DNA of 64,000 nucleotides, taken from assembly GCA_036506495.1 (NCBI GenBank), contig DASXRQ010000130.1, forward strand, positions 19,088-83,087, given 5' to 3'. The translations under genes were made by a program, and so were the position numbers. Shown here one piece after another: positions 1 through 8,195 of this stretch. Within the stretch, counting starts at the first letter, position 1. Every line of letters begins with the position of its first letter. Source of the stretch: DASXRC01 sp036506495. Lineage in GTDB: Bacteria; Actinomycetota; Actinomycetes; Mycobacteriales; Micromonosporaceae. The notes under the pieces are model-generated. The model was given only the letters and a program-made list of their open reading frames with translations, did not search any database and had not been told where the DNA came from.

Positions 1-1938
1 GTGCCGGATGTTCCGGCCGTCGGACCAGCCCGCGAACTGGTAGGTGACGCCGTCGGCTCCGACCGCGGTGGTCGGCGCCGAGAGTTCACGGTGGAACCCG
101 ACCACGCCCTCGATCGTGTGTGGCGTGCTGACGGGGATGCTGTCGAGTGTCAATCCCAGGCCCGGCGGCGAGGTCGCGAGCGTGATGTGCGACTTGCGCG
201 GGCGTACGGTCACGGTCTTCGTCGCGGATAGCCCGTTGCCGTCGGTGGCCGTGACGGTGAGCTCGTACGACGTGTCGGCCGAGGGCTCCCCGGTGGTCGG
301 GATCGTGAACGTGCCGGCCCGTCCGGTCAGCGGCCCGAGGAACGGATGGTAGTGGGTCCCGTGGTGCAGTCGGATCACGGTCTTGATGTTGTTGTCGTTG
401 AGGTCGAAACCGGCGGCGTCGCTCGCGAACGCGTTGTAGGTGATCGTGTCGCCGGCGCGGTAGAGCATGCCTTCGGTGGGCGCGGCCACGGTCAGCGTGG
501 GCGCCTGGCCCACCTGTACGACGATCGGTTGGGCCGGCGTCTGATCCGGCCCGGCCGACACCGTGAGGCGGACGGTGTACACACCCTTGTCCGGGTAGGT
601 CTTCGTCGGGTTGGCCTCGGTGCTGGTCGTTCCGTCCCCGAACGTCCAGAGGTAGCTGAGCGGATCCCCGTCCGGGTCATTGCTGCCCGCGCTGGAGAAG
701 TGGACGGTCAGCGGCTCGACGCCGCGGGTGACGTCGGCGGCCGCGCCGGCGATGGGCACGTGGGAGGTGGTGTTGTACGTGACGCGGTACAGCGCGCCCG
801 GGTAGTACGTCACGTAGTAGAGCGAACCGTCGGGCGCGACCTTCATGTCCACGACGCTGCCGGCCTGGCCGTCGAAGTCGTCCACCGCCGTGACGTTGCC
901 GTCCGCGTCGAGTTGGGCCCGCTTGATGAAGCCTCGCGCGTAGTCGCCGAAGAACAGGCTGCCCTGGTACGCCGCCGGGAACATGCCGCCCCGGTAGACC
1001 GGGCCGCCGGTGACGGCCGCGCTCTCACCGTCGTGCTGGTACGCGTGGATGGGGTCGATGAAGCCGACGCAGTTCGCGGTGCACGGACCCTCGTGGAGCG
1101 GCCAGCCGTAGTTTCCGCCCCTGACGACGCGGTTGAGCTCTTCCCACGTGAAGTCGCCGACATCGCTGACGTAGAGCTTGCCTGTGGCGCCGTCGAACTG
1201 AAACCGCCACGGGTTGCGGAAGCCGTACGCCCAGATCGCGCCGAGCTTGCCGGGCTGGCCGAAGAACGGGTTGTCGGTGGGAATGGAGCCGTCGCTGTTG
1301 ATCCTGAGAATCTTGCCGTGCGGGTTGCTCAGGTTCTGCGCATTATCGCCGTTTCCGTTGTCACCGACGGCGAAGTAGAGCTTTCCGTCCGGACCGAACC
1401 CGATGCTGCCGCCGACGTGCAACAACTGAGAGGGCGACTGCGTCTGGAAAAGCGGGTATGGGCCGTCGGTGCCGACATCCTCCGACGCGTTGAAACGAAC
1501 GAGATGGTTCAAGAGGTCATGCCCGGTGTAATAGAAGTACACGTAATGGTTAGCGACTCCGAAGTCGGGATCGAACGCGATGCCGATCAGCCCACGGTCA
1601 CCGGTGGCCTCGGACGGAAGGTCGGCGAACGGCTCCGGTAGCAGTTGGCCGTTCTTGATGATCTTGATCTTTCCGCCGCGTTCAAGAACGAAGATGCGAC
1701 CGTCTGGAGCGATCTCGAACCCGGAAGGGCTGTCGAGACCGTCGCCAACAACGAGCGAGGTCTGGAAGTTTGGGGGTGGCGCAGCGGCACCGGGCGTACT
1801 CACCACTACCCCGGTCAGGGCCACGGCCGGAACGGCCAGGAGCGCCGCCAACGTCAGCCGCAGCGCCCGCCATCGTTCCCCTGGACGAGGTCGGCCGACG
1901 GTCTTGCGGATGCCAACGAATGTGCCGCGACCACGCAC
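1..1938 (-). CDS. Secreted glucose/sorbosone (PQQ-type) dehydrogenase with PKD domain, 3' end cut off by window
   Basis: The minus strand is open from a GTG at 1938 to the window edge (646 codons). A GGGGCGGA-like RBS lies just before the GTG. Residues about 25-53 form a signal peptide: an Arg-rich start, a hydrophobic run and an Ala-rich cleavage region. The mature part begins with the six-bladed beta-propeller of the glucose/sorbosone dehydrogenase family (about 60-380), including GFGPDGKLYFAVGDNG and AYGFRNPWRF. Residues about 395-465 match a PKD fold (NDPDGDPLSYLWTFGDG), and further Ig-like sequence follows. The family oxidises soluble sugars with PQQ, but many actinobacterial members have no known substrate. 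The PKD and Ig parts suggest carbohydrate or cell-surface binding outside the cell. The true C-terminus is outside the window. Confidence 0.88.
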   Translation of the reverse strand, partial: MRGRGTFVGIRKTVGRPRPGERWRALRLTLAALLAVPAVALTGVVVSTPGAAAPPPNFQTSLVVGDGLDSPSGFEIAPDGRIFVLERGGKIKIIKNGQLLPEPFADLPSEATGDRGLIGIAFDPDFGVANHYVYFYYTGHDLLNHLVRFNASEDVGTDGPYPLFQTQSPSQLLHVGGSIGFGPDGKLYFAVGDNGNGDNAQNLSNPHGKILRINSDGSIPTDNPFFGQPGKLGAIWAYGFRNPWRFQFDGATGKLYVSDVGDFTWEELNRVVRGGNYGWPLHEGPCTANCVGFIDPIHAYQHDGESAAVTGGPVYRGGMFPAAYQGSLFFGDYARGFIKRAQLDADGNVTAVDDFDGQAGSVVDMKVAPDGSLYYVTYYPGALYRVTYNTTSHVPIAGAAADVTRGVEPLTVHFSSAGSNDPDGDPLSYLWTFGDGTTSTEANPTKTYPDKGVYTVRLTVSAGPDQTPAQPIVVQVGQAPTLTVAAPTEGMLYRAGDTITYNAFASDAAGFDLNDNNIKTVIRLHHGTHYHPFLGPLTGRAGTFTIPTTGEPSADTSYELTVTATDGNGLSATKTVTVRPRKSHITLATSPPGLGLTLDSIPVSTPHTIEGVVGFHRELSAPTTAVGADGVTYQFAGWSDGRNIRH

Positions 1939-2143
1939 GTTCCGCCCCAATCCGGTGTGGCGGTCAGCTCATTCTGCGAATGAGAATGCGCGAGGAGCCT
2001 CGCGCACCCGACGGACTGTAGCGGCCGCGGCCGCGCCGAATTGTCACGTCGTTGACAGTCACGTCGTCGGCAAGGCTCGTCGCGTCGGACCGTGGCTGAG
2101 CGGAAAGCCCGGTCGCCGGCGTACGCCTCGGTATGTTATTGGC

Positions 2144-2692
2144 GTGGCGCTGTCGCGGTGGGGCCGGAACCTGGTCGGCTGCGTCGCGGTCGCCGCCGGG
2201 GTGGCCGCATTCTCGTTGGGATTGCCGGGAGTCGACGCCGCGATCCCGGATTCGACCGTACCCGCGGGGCGGCCACTGGACTTTGCGCAGGACGCGAGCG
2301 TGGAGCCACCCCCGCACGCTCGGCTCGTGGCTGACCAGACGTCGCCGACGGAGGGAGTGTTGACGCTGCTCGTCGACGGGGTGACCTACCGGGTGAGCGA
2401 GCGGCCGTTCACCGGGACACTCGACCAGCTCGCCACGCGGATCGCCGACGAGCTCCGCAGCCAGAAGGGGCTGCAGGCGGTTGGGGCGCCCCACGTCGCC
2501 ATCAGCGATCAGGGGGTGGCGGGCGTCCAGGCGGCGTTCACTGGTCAGAACCGGTCGGGCTGGTTCACGGCGTTCCTGCGGGGTGGCGTCGCATTGGTCG
2601 CCGTCGTCGACGGCAACGACGCGAGCCTGACCCGGAACCTGCAAGCCATCGACGACAGCGTCGAGACACTGCGGTTCGAGGCGCAGGCATGA
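2144..2692 (+). CDS. Exported hypothetical protein coupled to PrsW-type protease
   Basis: This 182-residue protein starts at a GTG. A TATGTT hexamer (2132-2137) lies seven bases before it, which fits a leaderless message. Residues 1-33 look like a signal peptide or N-terminal anchor (WGRNLVGCVAVAAGVAAFSLG). The rest is a compact soluble domain with alternating hydrophobic strands, for example GVLTLLVDGVTYRVSERPF and GGVALVAVVDGND. No family was recognised. Its stop overlaps the ATG of the PrsW-like gene (ATGA), so the two are very likely translated together. The exported protein may therefore be a partner or substrate of the protease; that is inference. Confidence 0.75.
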   Translation: MALSRWGRNLVGCVAVAAGVAAFSLGLPGVDAAIPDSTVPAGRPLDFAQDASVEPPPHARLVADQTSPTEGVLTLLVDGVTYRVSERPFTGTLDQLATRIADELRSQKGLQAVGAPHVAISDQGVAGVQAAFTGQNRSGWFTAFLRGGVALVAVVDGNDASLTRNLQAIDDSVETLRFEAQA

Positions 2693-4083
2693 CGGCCGTG
2701 GCGGGCCAGGCAGCGGCCGGCGGCCGGTGGGCCCCGCTGCGCTGGCCAGCGTCGTGGCTATTTGTCGCGCTGACCGTCTCCGGTGCCGTGGTGCTCGCGG
2801 GGGCATTCGGTGTCGTCGCGGCCCGGAACCCGCTGGCGACGACCACGGCGGTTGTCCTGTTCACCCTGCACGGTCTGGTCTTCGCGCTGATCTTGCGCAG
2901 CATCGACTATCTTGAGCCCGAACCGGTCTGGATGCTCGTCGCGGCGCTGATCTGGGGCGGTGTGATCGCGGCCGGCAACGCGCTGCGCGCGAACGTGGCG
3001 CTGGAGTCGATCCTGACGAAGCTGACCTCGTTGACGTTCGTGCGGGACTGGGCCGCCGCCGTCGAGGGTCCGACCGACGAGGAGATTCTCAAGACACTCG
3101 GCATCGTCGCGTTGGTGCTGCTCGCCCGCCGCAACGTGAACAGCGTCCTCGACGGGCTCGTCTACGGGGCGTTTGTCGGACTCGGCTTCCAGGAGGTCGA
3201 GAACGTCATCTACAGCCTCAATGCGGTCGTACAGGCGGACGTCGACAGTGCCGGACCCGTTGTGCAGACGTTCGTGGTGCGCGGTCTGCTGGCCGGGCTG
3301 TGGAGTCACACGGTCTACAGCGCGATCGCCGGTGCCGGCGTCGCCTACGCCGTGCTGCGCACCGACCGATCGTGGGCCAGGCGGCTCGGCGTCGCCCTCG
3401 CCGCCCTGCTCGCGGCGTGGAGCTGCCACTTCCTGTGGAACTCGCCGCTGCTCGACTCGGCCACCGGCGGCCTGCCTGGCGCGTACGGCCCGTTGTTCGC
3501 CGTGCTCGTCAAGGGCGCCCTCATCCTCACGCTGTTCCTGGTGCTGCTGCGCATCGTCCGGCGCGGCGAGTACCGCCCGCTGACGGCCGAGCTCGCCGCT
3601 CGAGGCGACCCTGGGCTCGCCACCCCGGCCGAGATCGCCGCCTTGCGCACCGCCCGCACTCGCCGCAGTGCCCGCTGGAACGCGTTCGTGGCCGGCGGCC
3701 TGGCGGCGATCCGGCCGGTGCGGCGGCTCCAGCGGGCGCAGGCCGACCTGGCCGTCGCGCTCAACCAGGGGCGGCCTTCGTCGGCGATCGTCGACCGGGT
3801 GTACGCCCAGCGCCAGCGACTGACTCAGCTAGGCGTCGTGGAGGCGACCGGTGCGCGCCGATCGAGCATCGTCGGCTGGGTGTCGGTCGCCGCAGCGGTG
3901 CTCTGCCTGTTCTTCCCCTTCCTGCTGATCGTCCCGATCGGCGTGTTCGCCTGGACGGTGCCCCGAGCCCGGCGGCGCGGTGTCGCCGTCGACCCCAAGG
4001 TCCGCACCGGACTGGTGCTGGGGCTGGTCCTCACCGCCGTCTGGTTGATCGATGCCGCGGCGCGGTCCGCGGGCCTGGGCTAG
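2689..4083 (+). CDS. PrsW family intramembrane metalloprotease
   Basis: This is a 464-residue polytopic membrane protein. Residues 25-330 contain about eight hydrophobic segments. The residues expected for PrsW-type (CAAX/Abi-like) membrane metalloproteases are visible: EEILK near 131-135, FQEVEN near 167-172, and a histidine in SHTVYSAI near 206, with another in CHFLWN near 246. A cytoplasmic basic region follows at about 290-370 and two further hydrophobic segments lie near the C-terminus (about 375-455). In Bacillus, PrsW starts site-1 cleavage of an anti-sigma factor. Actinobacterial homologues are mostly unstudied and no sigma/anti-sigma pair is adjacent here. Its ATG overlaps the stop of the exported-protein gene. 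Confidence 0.85.
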   Translation: MTAVAGQAAAGGRWAPLRWPASWLFVALTVSGAVVLAGAFGVVAARNPLATTTAVVLFTLHGLVFALILRSIDYLEPEPVWMLVAALIWGGVIAAGNALRANVALESILTKLTSLTFVRDWAAAVEGPTDEEILKTLGIVALVLLARRNVNSVLDGLVYGAFVGLGFQEVENVIYSLNAVVQADVDSAGPVVQTFVVRGLLAGLWSHTVYSAIAGAGVAYAVLRTDRSWARRLGVALAALLAAWSCHFLWNSPLLDSATGGLPGAYGPLFAVLVKGALILTLFLVLLRIVRRGEYRPLTAELAARGDPGLATPAEIAALRTARTRRSARWNAFVAGGLAAIRPVRRLQRAQADLAVALNQGRPSSAIVDRVYAQRQRLTQLGVVEATGARRSSIVGWVSVAAAVLCLFFPFLLIVPIGVFAWTVPRARRRGVAVDPKVRTGLVLGLVLTAVWLIDAAARSAGLG

Positions 4084-4091
4084 CCGGCGCA

Positions 4092-4106
4092 GGCGCCGTC
4101 GGCGCC
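4092..4106. terminator. GC hairpin between convergent genes
   Basis: GGCGCC-GTC-GGCGCC forms a perfect six-bp stem in the 26-base gap between the PrsW gene and the response-regulator gene, which face each other. There is no T-tract, so it would be a U-less bidirectional terminator at best. Confidence 0.3.
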
Positions 4107-4109
4107 GCG

Positions 4110-4763
4110 TCAGGTGAGGCCGGCGTCGTGGGCGAGCAGCGCGATCTGGGTGCGGTTGCCGAGGCTGAGCTTGGTCAGGATGTGCGTGATGTGCGCCTTG
4201 ACCGTCGCCACGCTCATGAACAGCTCCGCGGCGATCTCCGCGTTGGTGCGACCCTGGGCCACGGCGATCACGACATCCCGTTCGCGTGGACTCAGGGCAC
4301 GCAACGCGGTCCGCGCCCGCTCGTACGCGCCGGCCTCGGTGACCACCCGGTCCATCAGCCGGCGGGTGACCTGTGGAGACAGGATCGGGTCTCCGGCGGC
4401 GACCCGCCGGACCGCGTCGACGATCTGCGGCGGAGGGGTGTCCTTGAGGAGAAAGCCGCTGGCGCCGGCCCGGAGCGCGCGCAGGACGTTGTCATCGGTG
4501 TCGAAGGTTGTCAGGACGATGACCTCCGGTGGATGCCGCCGGCGTCGGAGCCGACCGATGGCCGCGATCCCGTCCATGCGAGGCATGCGGAGATCCATGA
4601 GCACGACGTCGGGCCGGTGGGCATCGATCGCCGCCGGCACCTCATCGCCGTCGGCGGCCTCGCCGACCACCGCGATGCCGTGAGCGCCGTCAAGCATCAT
4701 CGACAGGCCGGCGCGTACGAGAGGGTCGTCGTCCACGACCAGGACCCGCACGTCTTGGCTCAC
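4110..4763 (-). CDS. NarL/FixJ-type response regulator (LuxR HTH)
   Basis: The protein has 217 residues from a GTG that overlaps the stop of the upstream kinase gene (GTGA). ATGs at 4772 and 4781 are alternative starts. A receiver domain fills about 1-120: VVDDDP acid pocket, phospho-acceptor Asp in LMDLRMP (about residue 57), and Lys in FLLKD. The C-terminal LuxR-type HTH (about 150-210) has LSPRERDVVIAVAQGRTNAEIA and the recognition helix SVATVKAHI. It is the cognate regulator of the histidine kinase encoded immediately upstream. Its target is unknown; the divergent DUF6069 gene on the other side of the kinase is a plausible candidate. Confidence 0.93.
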   Translation of the reverse strand: MSQDVRVLVVDDDPLVRAGLSMMLDGAHGIAVVGEAADGDEVPAAIDAHRPDVVLMDLRMPRMDGIAAIGRLRRRRHPPEVIVLTTFDTDDNVLRALRAGASGFLLKDTPPPQIVDAVRRVAAGDPILSPQVTRRLMDRVVTEAGAYERARTALRALSPRERDVVIAVAQGRTNAEIAAELFMSVATVKAHITHILTKLSLGNRTQIALLAHDAGLT

Positions 4764-5947
4764 GGCGGCCATGGTAGCCACGCGCGCAGCCGGAACTCGC
4801 CGGCCGGCGTGACCTCGTGGTCGAGGTGCCCGCCGGCAAGCTGCACCCGTTCGGTCAATCCGATGAGCCCGGTGCCAGAGCCTGCGGGCGTGGGCGGCTG
4901 GGCTGGCCCGGGGCGATCGCCGCGGAGCGGGTTGCGGATCTCGATGACGAGGCGCGTTCCCGGCTCTCCACCGACCATCACCTGGACGGGCTGACCTGCG
5001 GCGTGCTTGCGGGCATTGGTCAGCGCCTCCTGCACAACGCGGTAGGCGGTACGACCGACCAGGTCCGACGGCGTGGCGGGATTGGGCAGCCGGTCGTCCA
5101 GCTGTACGCGCATGCCGGCGTCGCGTGACTCCGCGACGAGTTGCGGCAGATCGGCCAGCACCGGCTGCGGCCGAGTGCCCGCGCCACCGTCCGAATCCGG
5201 TTCGTCGTCCCGCAGCAGACCGATCACGTCGCGGAGTTCGTCGAGCGCCTGATGGGCTCCGGTTCGGATCACGCCCGCGGCGAGGGCGAGCCGTTCGGGC
5301 GAGGAGTCCGGGCGGTACTCGATGGCACCGGCGTACGTCGCCAGCAGGGAGAGCCGGTGGGCGAGCACATCGTGCATCTCACGGGCGATTCGGGCGCGTT
5401 CGAGCGCCCGCGCCTCGGATACCCGCCGGTCCCGCTCTGCCTCGGCCCGGCGGGCCCGTTCCCGCAGCGACATGATGAGCGCCTGGCGGGCCTGGGCCAG
5501 CGCACCCCAGCCGACCAACGCCGCGTACGCGATGATCATTAGAAGCAGCCACCAGCCGTACGACAGGCCGCCGACGGGGCGCCATAGACCCTGCACGGCG
5601 TGTGCCGCGACTCCGGTCGCCGCGACCGCGACCGCAACGGGGAAGGGCCGCCGCCGGGCTACCACGAGCGCGGCGGCCGTCGCCGGCGGGGTGGCGACGG
5701 CCGAGAGCGCGGCCAGCGCCGAGAGGGCCAACCCGCCGGTGACCGGCCGGCGAACGAGCACGGGTATCAGGGCGACGCTGAGCACAGCGACCGCGACGTC
5801 CAACCCGAACACCCAGGGCTTGTGGTGGGCCGTGTACTGGCCCCAGAGCGCGAGCCCTGTCAAGAGGCCCACGGCGATCGTCGCCCAAGCGACGACGACC
5901 CGCCCCGGCTCGTCGGATTCCGCATCCCAGCACGTCACGTCGTTCAC
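4760..5947 (-). CDS. Sensor histidine kinase, HisKA_3 type (NarX/DesK-like)
   Basis: A 395-residue protein from GTG 5947. TACCCT about eight bases upstream could be a -10 of a leaderless message, and longer starts lack an RBS. The N-terminal 150 residues contain four to five membrane segments without a clear extracellular sensor. The dimerisation/phosphoacceptor helix has EMHDVLAHRLSLL with the phospho-His near 192. The HATPase_c domain is at about 285-390, with an N box around ALTNARKHA and a G2 box GSGTGLIGLTERV. It overlaps the response-regulator gene by four bases, a standard two-component operon. Intramembrane sensing kinases of this design often answer envelope stress; the signal here is unknown. 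Confidence 0.92.
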   Translation of the reverse strand: MNDVTCWDAESDEPGRVVVAWATIAVGLLTGLALWGQYTAHHKPWVFGLDVAVAVLSVALIPVLVRRPVTGGLALSALAALSAVATPPATAAALVVARRRPFPVAVAVAATGVAAHAVQGLWRPVGGLSYGWWLLLMIIAYAALVGWGALAQARQALIMSLRERARRAEAERDRRVSEARALERARIAREMHDVLAHRLSLLATYAGAIEYRPDSSPERLALAAGVIRTGAHQALDELRDVIGLLRDDEPDSDGGAGTRPQPVLADLPQLVAESRDAGMRVQLDDRLPNPATPSDLVGRTAYRVVQEALTNARKHAAGQPVQVMVGGEPGTRLVIEIRNPLRGDRPGPAQPPTPAGSGTGLIGLTERVQLAGGHLDHEVTPAGEFRLRAWLPWPP

Positions 5948-6113
5948 GTCGGCAAGGGTAGGAGGGCGGGAAGGCGGTCCGACACAGCCCAAAGTCGACT
6001 CCTGACTCGACCAGGGGCGTACCGGGCGTAGCCACGGGATCGATGCGGCCAGCGGTGTGCGCCGGCCAGGCTGCACGGGCGTTCATCCACTGCGTACGCG
6101 AAAGGAAATGCTC

Positions 6114-6566
6114 ATGTCTATCCACACGACTCCTCCGCGGCCGCCGCGCCGCGCGCGTACCCAGCGAGGTCTGGTCGTCGCCGGCGCATCGGCGGCGGCG
6201 TTGCTGGTCTGGGCGGTGGCCGACCCGGTCGCCGGCATCAACCTCCGCGTCCACGACGGCGGGGGCGGCGTCCGTCCGGTCGGGCCCGCGGCGGTCGCCG
6301 CCGTCAGCCTGCTCGCCGGGTTGGCCGGCTGGGCCTTCCTCGCGGTGTTGGAACGGTTCAACACCCGGTCCCGGCGTCCGACGTGGTCGCTGCGCGTGTG
6401 GACGGTGACCGCCGTCGCGGTGCTCGTGGTCTCCTTGGCCGGGCCGCTCGGCAGCGGCGTCGATGGCGCCAGCGCGGCAACCCTGGCCGGCATGCATCTG
6501 GTTGTCGCGGCCGTGCTCATCGCCGGGCTGCGCGGGCGGCGTTTGAACGCGGCAGACTATGCGTGA
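6114..6566 (+). CDS. DUF6069-like four-helix membrane protein
   Basis: This 150-residue protein starts at the second of two in-frame ATGs (6114), because AAAGGA lies seven bases before it; the other ATG is at 6108. After a basic N-terminus there are four predicted membrane helices, around residues 20-38, 55-80, 95-115 and 122-140. The arrangement resembles the DUF6069 family of actinobacterial membrane proteins, whose function is not known. It is transcribed divergently from the two-component system and is followed with a one-base overlap by a glyoxalase-like gene. Control by the adjacent NarL-type regulator is possible. Confidence 0.75.
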   Translation: MSIHTTPPRPPRRARTQRGLVVAGASAAALLVWAVADPVAGINLRVHDGGGGVRPVGPAAVAAVSLLAGLAGWAFLAVLERFNTRSRRPTWSLRVWTVTAVAVLVVSLAGPLGSGVDGASAATLAGMHLVVAAVLIAGLRGRRLNAADYA

Positions 6567-6934
6567 TGCGAATCGAGTTCACCCTCGACTGCACCGACCT
6601 TGAAGCGCAGGCGCGCTTCTGGGCCGGGGCGCTTGGATGCGGGGTCGAGGGCGTGATCGAGGATCGGTACATCCTGCTGAGTGGGGACGGCATCAGCCTG
6701 ACGCTGCAGCGCGTTCCCGAAGCCAAGACCGTCAAGAACCGGATGCACATCGACCTGCTCGTGCACGACCTGCCGACCGAGGTCAGCCGGCTGGAGTCAC
6801 TGGGCGCGACCCGGCTGACGCCGGTACCGCTACGGGAGTACGGGCAGACCTGGTACGTCATGGCGGATCCGGAGGGTAACGAGTTCTGCCTCGCGGGTGA
6901 TCCGTCGGCGGGTTCTGTCACACCCCTCTCGTAG
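6566..6934 (+). CDS. Glyoxalase/VOC-like domain protein
   Basis: A 122-residue single-domain protein whose ATG shares one base with the preceding stop (TGATG). The pattern fits the actinobacterial Glyoxalase_6 (VOC) group: ARFWAGALGC near the start, HIDLLVHDL in the middle and MADPEGNEFCLA at the end. VOC proteins bind a metal or a small hydrophobic ligand. Members of this group are mostly uncharacterised and can act in detoxification or antibiotic sequestration. The substrate cannot be read from the sequence. Confidence 0.85.
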   Translation: MRIEFTLDCTDLEAQARFWAGALGCGVEGVIEDRYILLSGDGISLTLQRVPEAKTVKNRMHIDLLVHDLPTEVSRLESLGATRLTPVPLREYGQTWYVMADPEGNEFCLAGDPSAGSVTPLS

Positions 6935-6944
6935 GCTGCCGCCC

Positions 6945-8174
6945 GTGAGCCTGAGGCGCTGGTGGTCACGCATGTCGGCCGACCTGCCGCGTCCGTTCTG
7001 GCACCTGATGGTCGGCACGTTCGTCAACCGGATCGGTTTTGTCGTCGTGCCGTTTCTCGCGCTGTATCTGGCCGGGCCGCGCCACCTGACGCCGACAACG
7101 GTCGGTGTGGTGTTGGCCTGCTTCGGCGCGGGTTCGTTTGTGTCGCAGATCGTCGGCGGCTACCTGGCGGACCGGTTCGGTCGTCGAACGACGCTGATGG
7201 TCGGGATGGTCGGCACGGCGGCCTGCTTCATCTTGCTGGCCTCGGTGCGTCATCTCGCCTTGATCGCGGTCGCGGCGACGCTGACCGGGCTGCTCCTCGA
7301 TGTGTACCGACCTGCCATGTCGGCGGCGGTCGCGGATCTGGTCCCGGGTCATGCCCGGCCGACGGCGTACGCCTTGATCTACTGGGCGATCAACCTCGGC
7401 GTCGCCGTGGCCGGCATCCTCGGTGGTCTGCTGGCAGATCGCTCGTACTGGCTGCTCTTCATCGTGGACGCGGTCACCTGCCTGGGCTTCGCCGTGATCA
7501 TCGCGCATGCGGTCCCCGAGACCCGTCCGAAGCCCACTCCCGGCGAGTCCGGCAGCTACGCCCGCGCCCTGCGGGACGGCATCGCAGTTGGCCTGTTCGT
7601 CTCCATCCTGCTCAGCACGACCGTCTACATGCAGCAGTTCGTGACGCTGCCGCTCGCCGTGCGCGCGACTGGGCTCACCGCCAGCGCCTACGGGGTGATC
7701 TATGCGGTGAACCCGATCACCGTCATCGTGGCCCAGCCTCTGGTGATGCGATTGATCGATCACCTGCGGGTCGTCCCAACGATGGCGGCCTCGGCGCTCG
7801 TCGTCGGCGTGGGCTTCGGGCTGACCGCGTTCGCGGACTCGGTTCCGCTGTTCGCCCTCACGGTGGTGATCTGGACGATCGGTGAGATCGGATTCAACGC
7901 CGTGGCTCCCGCACTCATCGCCGAGATCGCACCGCCCGAGTTGCGAGGACGCTACAACGGCCTGGTCGGCACGGCCTTCGGCGCAGCCTCGCTGCTGGGT
8001 CCGCTCGCCGGCACCTGGTTGTTCGGCATCGGCCAGGGTCTGCTGTGGGTGGTCTGCCTGTTGACGGCTGCGCTCTCCGGCGCGGCGATCCTGGCGCTCG
8101 GCCCGGCCATCACGCGACGGCAGCGCATCATTCGCGAGTCCGAGGTGAGCAACGCTCCGGCGAGCGTCCACTGA
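6945..8174 (+). CDS. MFS transporter (DHA1-type drug/metabolite efflux)
   Basis: A 409-residue protein with 12 predicted membrane helices. GTG 6945 is taken as the start; ATG 6972 is a shorter alternative. The MFS signature GYLADRFGRR lies in the loop between helices 2 and 3. Family features include ALIYWAINLGVAVAGILGG and a second-half GEIGFNAVAPALIAEIAPPELRGRYNG. DHA1-type MFS proteins pump small molecules out using the proton gradient. It follows the glyoxalase-like gene by 10 bases in the same direction and converges on the glycosyltransferase gene. The substrate is unknown. Confidence 0.9.
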   Translation: MSLRRWWSRMSADLPRPFWHLMVGTFVNRIGFVVVPFLALYLAGPRHLTPTTVGVVLACFGAGSFVSQIVGGYLADRFGRRTTLMVGMVGTAACFILLASVRHLALIAVAATLTGLLLDVYRPAMSAAVADLVPGHARPTAYALIYWAINLGVAVAGILGGLLADRSYWLLFIVDAVTCLGFAVIIAHAVPETRPKPTPGESGSYARALRDGIAVGLFVSILLSTTVYMQQFVTLPLAVRATGLTASAYGVIYAVNPITVIVAQPLVMRLIDHLRVVPTMAASALVVGVGFGLTAFADSVPLFALTVVIWTIGEIGFNAVAPALIAEIAPPELRGRYNGLVGTAFGAASLLGPLAGTWLFGIGQGLLWVVCLLTAALSGAAILALGPAITRRQRIIRESEVSNAPASVH

Positions 8175-8195
8175 CCGGTGGCACGCGTCGGGACG

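Noticed and set aside
346..1641. Long plus-strand reading frame of 431 codons
   Set aside because: It is antisense to the sugar dehydrogenase gene; its translation is Arg/Val-rich without any domain, while the minus strand gives a clear propeller and PKD protein.
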